Shown: positions 35,908-39,615 of the stretch, in pieces | How positions within the stretch are numbered: the stretch's first letter is position 1 | How the letters are laid out: each line of letters starts with the position of its first letter | Position numbers and translations under genes: made by a program | Source: Rhodopirellula sp. | GTDB taxonomy: Bacteria; Planctomycetota; Planctomycetia; Pirellulales; Pirellulaceae | NCBI GenBank assembly: GCA_002690925.1 | Contig: NZGD01000004.1 | Location: 1 to 39,615 of the forward strand | DNA length: 39,615 bases | Reading direction: 5' to 3' | Notes under the pieces: generated by a model | Told to the model about the DNA's origin: nothing | What the model saw: the letters and a program-made list of their open reading frames with translations, nothing else | Databases searched by the model: none

Positions 35908-36258
35908 ATGGGGGAATTACCTGATGCAGTGTCGGGGCTGATTTCCAAGGTCATCCAGGGTCATCCAAGGGGATGAGGAATCGGTGAGTGAGCTTTGGAA
36001 TCAGTATTCGGGTGCATTGGTGCGTTCGGCTCAGTCGCGGATCAAATTGAAGTCGAATGTCATGACCTGTTTGAGTCATTTAAAGAACATTGGGGCGCTG
36101 AGAACAGCGTTCAAATATTGAACCCTGTCGCAGTGTCAAAGACCGCCGGTCTAATCGTCAAGGAGATTGCTGCGGAACTGCAGACCGCAGAACGAACGGT
36201 AGAGAGGAGGCTAAGTTTGATTCCCTCGTTATGGTGCGAAACGATTTCCAGCCTGTGA
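35908..36258 (+). pseudogene. ECF sigma factor remnant (planctomycete Sigma70_ECF type)
   Basis: From the ATG at 35908 the frame reads MGELPDAVSGLISKVIQG, then breaks at a 10-bp tandem duplication (35949-35968). If one copy is removed it continues GDEESVSELWNQYSGALVRS and on to QSRIKLKSN, typical of the N-terminal region 2 of planctomycete ECF sigma factors. A second break near 36060 shifts to another frame, giving DLFESFKEHW and then KEIAAELQTAERTVERRLSL, the region 4 helix-turn-helix. It ends at a stop at 36258. Intact proteins of this group are about 190-200 residues. This remnant covers only about 350 bases, so most of the linker between regions 2 and 4 is gone. Confidence 0.75.
35949..35968. 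repeat. 10-bp tandem duplication in the sigma factor relic
   Basis: GGTCATCCAG (35949-35958) is followed at once by GGTCATCCAA (35959-35968). The two copies differ at the last base. A 10-base insertion shifts the frame, and removing either copy restores the reading frame of the sigma factor homologue. It is therefore a likely inactivating mutation. Confidence 0.8.
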
Positions 36259-36502
36259 GCCTGTTCATGTGTTGCGGTTAGTTACTTAGATCCCCGAATC
36301 GCATGCAAATCGAGATTGCATTGTCAGTTACGTGTGCATTAACTTGTTGGGGTAGGTCACGCCGAGGATAGTCCGCTTGGTCTGCAGTTTTTTTGCTGGT
36401 TGTGATGCCAATGTTCGAGCCTCCGAATTCCAGGTCGAGGAGACTTTTATTTTATCGCAGGCAAGTACAGACAGCGACGCTTTCGCAAAGCCGGGTGTCT
36501 TC

Positions 36503-37951
36503 ATGCAATTCTGCGAGCGATGGGGAAGCGTGGGCCTTTGTCGTTGGCAGTTCGGTTTGCTGTTTTTCGGTGTTGTCTGTCAGGCGCTGACGGTCTGGAT
36601 CACGCTGCCGCTGTGGGGCAACCGTGTGAGTCCGGCGAATTTGCCAACCTTTCCGGTGCCGCCGTTTGATTTTGTGGGGCCCGTGTTCGGTTCGCTGGTG
36701 CTGATCTTGGTTTTACCTCGGCCCGGATTGATGCTGCATTGGGTATTGTTGATCGCGGCTGGTGTCATGGATCAATATCGTTTGCAGCCGCAGTTTTATG
36801 CAATTGCCATTTTGATGTCTGCTTGCGTGTGGCCGTCGTGGCACAATGTTGCCCGCTGGTTTCTCGTTTCAACCTGGCTATGGGCTGGATTGCATAAGCT
36901 CGTGTCCGCAGATTGGTACGGACATGCTTCCTATTGGTTGCTTAACCGGTCCGGGGTCGACGATGCTTACAACTATCACGTTGCGTTTGCTGTGATCGTT
37001 GCGCTGTCTGAGCTCGGTGTGGGAATAACCGCTTGTGTCAAACCTCGGTGGGCGACCATTGGATGTGTGCCAATGCACCTTGGCATCATGTTGATGTTGT
37101 CGCCGATCGGGTTGAATTGGAATACCAGTGTGCAGCCATGGAATGCCACTATGGTGTTGATTGGCGGGTGGGTGATGTGGACCACCACAGACGCATGGCC
37201 AAAGTCCGCAATTCAACGAGCTGTTGGCGTGGTTTGGTTAATCTTTCCGCTCGGTTTCTTCGTTGGATGGGTAGACCACGGTTTTTGCGGCGTCCTCTAT
37301 TCGGATTCGCTACCACGCGGAATCATTACGAAGGTCGAAGGTTCGGAACGGATTCGCGGCTGGGGGGATCTACATGTGCCTTTCCCAAACGAGAGACGGA
37401 CACTTCGTATCTATTTTGAGCAATCAGCGAACCCAGGTGATTTTCTGCACATTTCAGATCCACGTTTTCTATTGAATGATCTCTACTTTGTTTTGGGGGA
37501 CGACGGTGTTGCAAAGGAGATCAATGCGCATGATTTTTACAGTGGAGCTCACGCCACTAAATCGGGTCCGAAGTATGGTGTCGGTTTGGATGAACTCCGG
37601 GCAATCTTTCCACTGCGGCAGGCGGGCGTGAAAATGTTACGAGAGTCGCCGGGAATGCCGATTTTTGCCGTCGCGTTCACGCCGGAAAATTACGATCCCA
37701 AGTTGTTGGCTAACCTGAAGGGATTGCCCAATATTCGGCAGGTTCAACTTTCAGGCACGGAAGTCACGGACGCGGAGCTTGAAGAGTTGCTTTCTTTGCG
37801 GATGTTGACTGGGGTTGGCCTCGATAATACAGGAATAACGGACGCCGGATTGCTTCGACTTGAACCGCTTCCGTATTTGTCGGTGGTTGAACACGAGGGA
37901 ACATCGATCAGTGAGCAGGCGGTTCTACAGGTGCTCAAGGCTGTTCCCTGA
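36503..37951 (+). CDS. Multi-pass membrane protein with leucine-rich-repeat tail
   Basis: The ATG at 36503 gives 482 residues; an earlier TTG at 36377 would add 42 residues with no family resemblance. Residues about 10-290 contain roughly eight membrane helices. The segment WFLVSTWLWAGLHKLVSADWY recalls the helix pair seen in DoxX/MauE-like and HTTM-type proteins, but no firm family is claimed. A soluble part at about 300-400 follows, then about 75 residues of leucine-rich repeats (LPNIRQVQLSGTEVTDAELE, LRMLTGVGLDNTGITDAGLL), the Thr-(Ile/Val)-Thr-Asp variety common in planctomycetes. It follows the sigma factor relic on the same strand. Function is unknown; the repeats may bind a protein partner. 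Confidence 0.75.
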   Translation: MQFCERWGSVGLCRWQFGLLFFGVVCQALTVWITLPLWGNRVSPANLPTFPVPPFDFVGPVFGSLVLILVLPRPGLMLHWVLLIAAGVMDQYRLQPQFYAIAILMSACVWPSWHNVARWFLVSTWLWAGLHKLVSADWYGHASYWLLNRSGVDDAYNYHVAFAVIVALSELGVGITACVKPRWATIGCVPMHLGIMLMLSPIGLNWNTSVQPWNATMVLIGGWVMWTTTDAWPKSAIQRAVGVVWLIFPLGFFVGWVDHGFCGVLYSDSLPRGIITKVEGSERIRGWGDLHVPFPNERRTLRIYFEQSANPGDFLHISDPRFLLNDLYFVLGDDGVAKEINAHDFYSGAHATKSGPKYGVGLDELRAIFPLRQAGVKMLRESPGMPIFAVAFTPENYDPKLLANLKGLPNIRQVQLSGTEVTDAELEELLSLRMLTGVGLDNTGITDAGLLRLEPLPYLSVVEHEGTSISEQAVLQVLKAVP

Positions 37952-38297
37952 TACGGGCGGCTGACGTATGGCTTGTCCAGAAAAGTCTACAGGTGGGGTG
38001 TGACATGCCTTCGGGGCGGTGAGCGTCCGTTTTAGGGGGTGTTTCAATCTTTTTGCAAGGAAATGTGAATTTCATATTTCTGGATCCGAAACGTGCGTGA
38101 TTTAGCTAGATCGAATACACTGCTGTCCTAGCCCCGGTTTCTCAGGGCGAAATTTTGTCGCATACTGTGCGGCAATTGCCTTTTTCACAGACGAATCGCG
38201 CCCGCACGCGAACGATAGCTGTGGAATGATCGCACAGGCTCAGCCTGCATTGATCATGGCAGTTCGCGCTACATCCTTCCTCCAAGAATTGCACGTC
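37952..38297. other. Intergenic region with a hairpin
   Basis: No gene was recognised in these 346 bases. A hairpin is formed by TTGTCGCA (38155-38162) and TGCGGCAA (38168-38175), with a five-base loop and one G-T pair. A short GGCAATTGCC palindrome overlaps its right arm and is followed by TTTTT at 38181. It could be a terminator for the preceding gene, although it lies about 200 bases after that gene's stop. In-frame ATGs at 38226 and 38256 offer earlier starts for the next gene. Confidence 0.3.
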
Positions 38298-39615
38298 ATG
38301 ATGCGTATTGCATTTCCTTTCTTTGCTTTTGTGTTCTGTTTGGGTAGTGTTCTGCAGGCTCAAGTTTATGACACTCCAGAAAAGGCCGCCGAAGATCCTG
38401 ACTTTGCGTTGCAGGGTGAGTACACCGACAGTACCCGAGGGTTGCAGGTAATCGCTTTGGGCGACGGCGATTTTAGAGTGGTCGTTTATACCGATGGCCT
38501 TCCAGGTGCAGGTTGGAATGGCAAAGACAAGCAGCAACTCGACCTGGACGCCGACCAACTTGAAGCGATGGTCAGCAAATTCAAGCGGGTCGATCGTGAA
38601 AGTCCCACGCTGGGCGTGAAGCCGCCGGTCGGTTCAGTGGTGTTGTTCGATGGTACTGCTGATTCGCTTAAAAAACATTGGAAGAACGGCGCGCGGATCA
38701 CCGACGATGGTTTGCTGATGGAGGGCTGTACGAGCACCGACACTTTCGGTGACTACTCGATGCACCTGGAGTTCCGACTTCCGTTTATGCCCAAGGCAAG
38801 GGGACAGGGACGCGGTAATAGTGGGCTTTACCATCAGGGCCGGTACGAAACGCAGGTGCTCGATTCGTTTGGGCTTGAAGGCAAAAATAATGAAACAGGT
38901 GGGCTGTACTCGATCAAGGCGCCTGATTTGAACATGTGTTTGCCGCCCATGGCTTGGCAAACGTATGACGTCGATTTTACTGCGGCGCGATTTGACGGGG
39001 ATGGCAAGAAAACTGCGAACGCAAAGATTACTGTCAAGTTGAACGGAGTCGTTGTTCATCGCGATGTCGAGCTGCCTCGGACAACCACCGCTGCCCCCGT
39101 CAGGGAAGGCGTAGAAGGTGGGCCGATCTATTTGCAGAACCATGGGAACCCTGTTCGATTTCGAAATATTTGGGTACGCCCGCGTGATATTGAGGCTGAA
39201 GCACGCAGACCGATTGTTCCTGGCTTTGAACGCTTCCATGCCAATGGTGGTGATGCCGCTGCAGGTGGACGGCTTTTGCTTGGTGAGCTGAATTGCACCG
39301 GGTGTCACGAGGCTGGGTCGAGCTATCTAGCTAGCTTGTCATCAAAACAGCCCCCGATTCTTGATGCAATTGGCGAACGAGTTCACCCGGAATGGTTGGT
39401 GGATTTTCTGGCAAATCCGCATGACGTGAAACCCGGCACGACGATGCCTGATTTAATGTCAGGGATGTCGGCCGAACAGCGGCGCGAGGCATCCGTTGCG
39501 ATAGCCAATTATCTTGTCGGGGATTCGACGATTCAGATGGGCGGCAAGACTGCAAATACCGGCCAAGGCGAACGTGTGTTCCACGAGGCCGGCTGCGTCG
39601 CTTGTCATATGCCGC
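38298..39615 (+). CDS. Secreted DUF1080/3-keto-disaccharide hydrolase with cytochrome c motifs (3' partial)
   Basis: The gene runs off the end of the window, leaving 439 codons. The ATG at 38298 (or the one next to it at 38301) starts a good signal peptide (MMRIAFPFFAFVFCLGSVLQ). Residues about 112-297 form a DUF1080 domain, now called 3-keto-disaccharide hydrolase: GSVVLFDGTADSLKKHW, GDYSMHLEFRLPF, NSGLYHQGRYETQVLDSFG, GGPIYLQNHGNPVRFRNIWV. A cytochrome c region follows with CTGCH (Cys333, Cys336, His337), and a second motif CVACH (Cys433, Cys436, His437) starts just before the edge. The combination of glycan-active and haem c domains in one chain suggests oxidative cleavage of sugars outside the cytoplasm; that link is inferred. 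A long antisense frame at 38634-39308 is only its shadow. Confidence 0.88.
   Translation, partial: MMRIAFPFFAFVFCLGSVLQAQVYDTPEKAAEDPDFALQGEYTDSTRGLQVIALGDGDFRVVVYTDGLPGAGWNGKDKQQLDLDADQLEAMVSKFKRVDRESPTLGVKPPVGSVVLFDGTADSLKKHWKNGARITDDGLLMEGCTSTDTFGDYSMHLEFRLPFMPKARGQGRGNSGLYHQGRYETQVLDSFGLEGKNNETGGLYSIKAPDLNMCLPPMAWQTYDVDFTAARFDGDGKKTANAKITVKLNGVVVHRDVELPRTTTAAPVREGVEGGPIYLQNHGNPVRFRNIWVRPRDIEAEARRPIVPGFERFHANGGDAAAGGRLLLGELNCTGCHEAGSSYLASLSSKQPPILDAIGERVHPEWLVDFLANPHDVKPGTTMPDLMSGMSAEQRREASVAIANYLVGDSTIQMGGKTANTGQGERVFHEAGCVACHMP

Noticed and set aside
38634..39308. Minus-strand frame of 224 codons
   Set aside because: It lies wholly antisense to the DUF1080/cytochrome c gene, whose motifs are unmistakable on the plus strand.

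Overview
The window looks like a stretch of a Planctomycetota chromosome, most likely a marine Pirellulaceae-type bacterium. The evidence is the density of families that are hallmarks of that phylum: three long proteins with PSCyt1-DUF1549-DUF1553 architecture, three DUF1501 proteins, two sulfatases, a DUF1080/cytochrome c protein and a PQQ-like propeller protein. Many of these carry secretion signals, and several of the signals are twin-arginine type. Taxonomy is inferred from gene content only. No rRNA, tRNA or CRISPR array was found.

Layout. 1-240 shows nothing recognisable. 241-950 is a badly decayed IS3-type transposase. 1056-2720 is a YihY/BrkB-type membrane protein with an unusual low-complexity insert. 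3100-5965 is a ferrous iron uptake operon (feoA, feoB, small Cys-rich partner), with a promoter and Fur-like palindrome in front of feoA. 6318-6808 holds two tandem TatA-type genes. 6809-8355 is gene-poor: a possible 28-residue basic peptide, a Cys-rich small lipoprotein, a hairpin and a 12-bp tandem repeat.

8356-26143 is the core accessory region. Unit 1 (minus) is FAD oxidoreductase, PSCyt1/DUF1549/DUF1553, DUF1501 and a UbiA-type prenyltransferase. Unit 2 (plus) is a PSCyt1/DUF1549/DUF1553 gene overlapping a DUF1501 gene. Unit 3 (minus) is another PSCyt1/DUF1549/DUF1553 plus DUF1501 pair. The large protein of each pair carries two c-type haem motifs and the small one a Tat-like signal, so each pair probably works outside the cytoplasm, with the Tat genes nearby able to export the DUF1501 partners.

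26618-34404 holds a predicted zinc metallopeptidase (minus), a sulfatase fused to a PhoD-like phosphatase, a second sulfatase (both plus) and a secreted PQQ-like propeller protein (minus). 34405-36502 is decayed DNA containing an ECF sigma factor pseudogene broken by a 10-bp duplication and an internal deletion. A membrane protein with a leucine-rich-repeat tail follows. The window ends inside a DUF1080 (3-keto-disaccharide hydrolase-like) protein with haem c motifs.

Taken together, the right-hand 30 kb reads as extracytoplasmic machinery for sulfated or otherwise modified carbohydrate: sulfatases and a phosphatase for ester removal, a FAD enzyme and haem proteins for oxidation, and a DUF1080 protein for cleaving oxidised sugar. 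That joint role is inference. Most of the individual families have no proven biochemical function.
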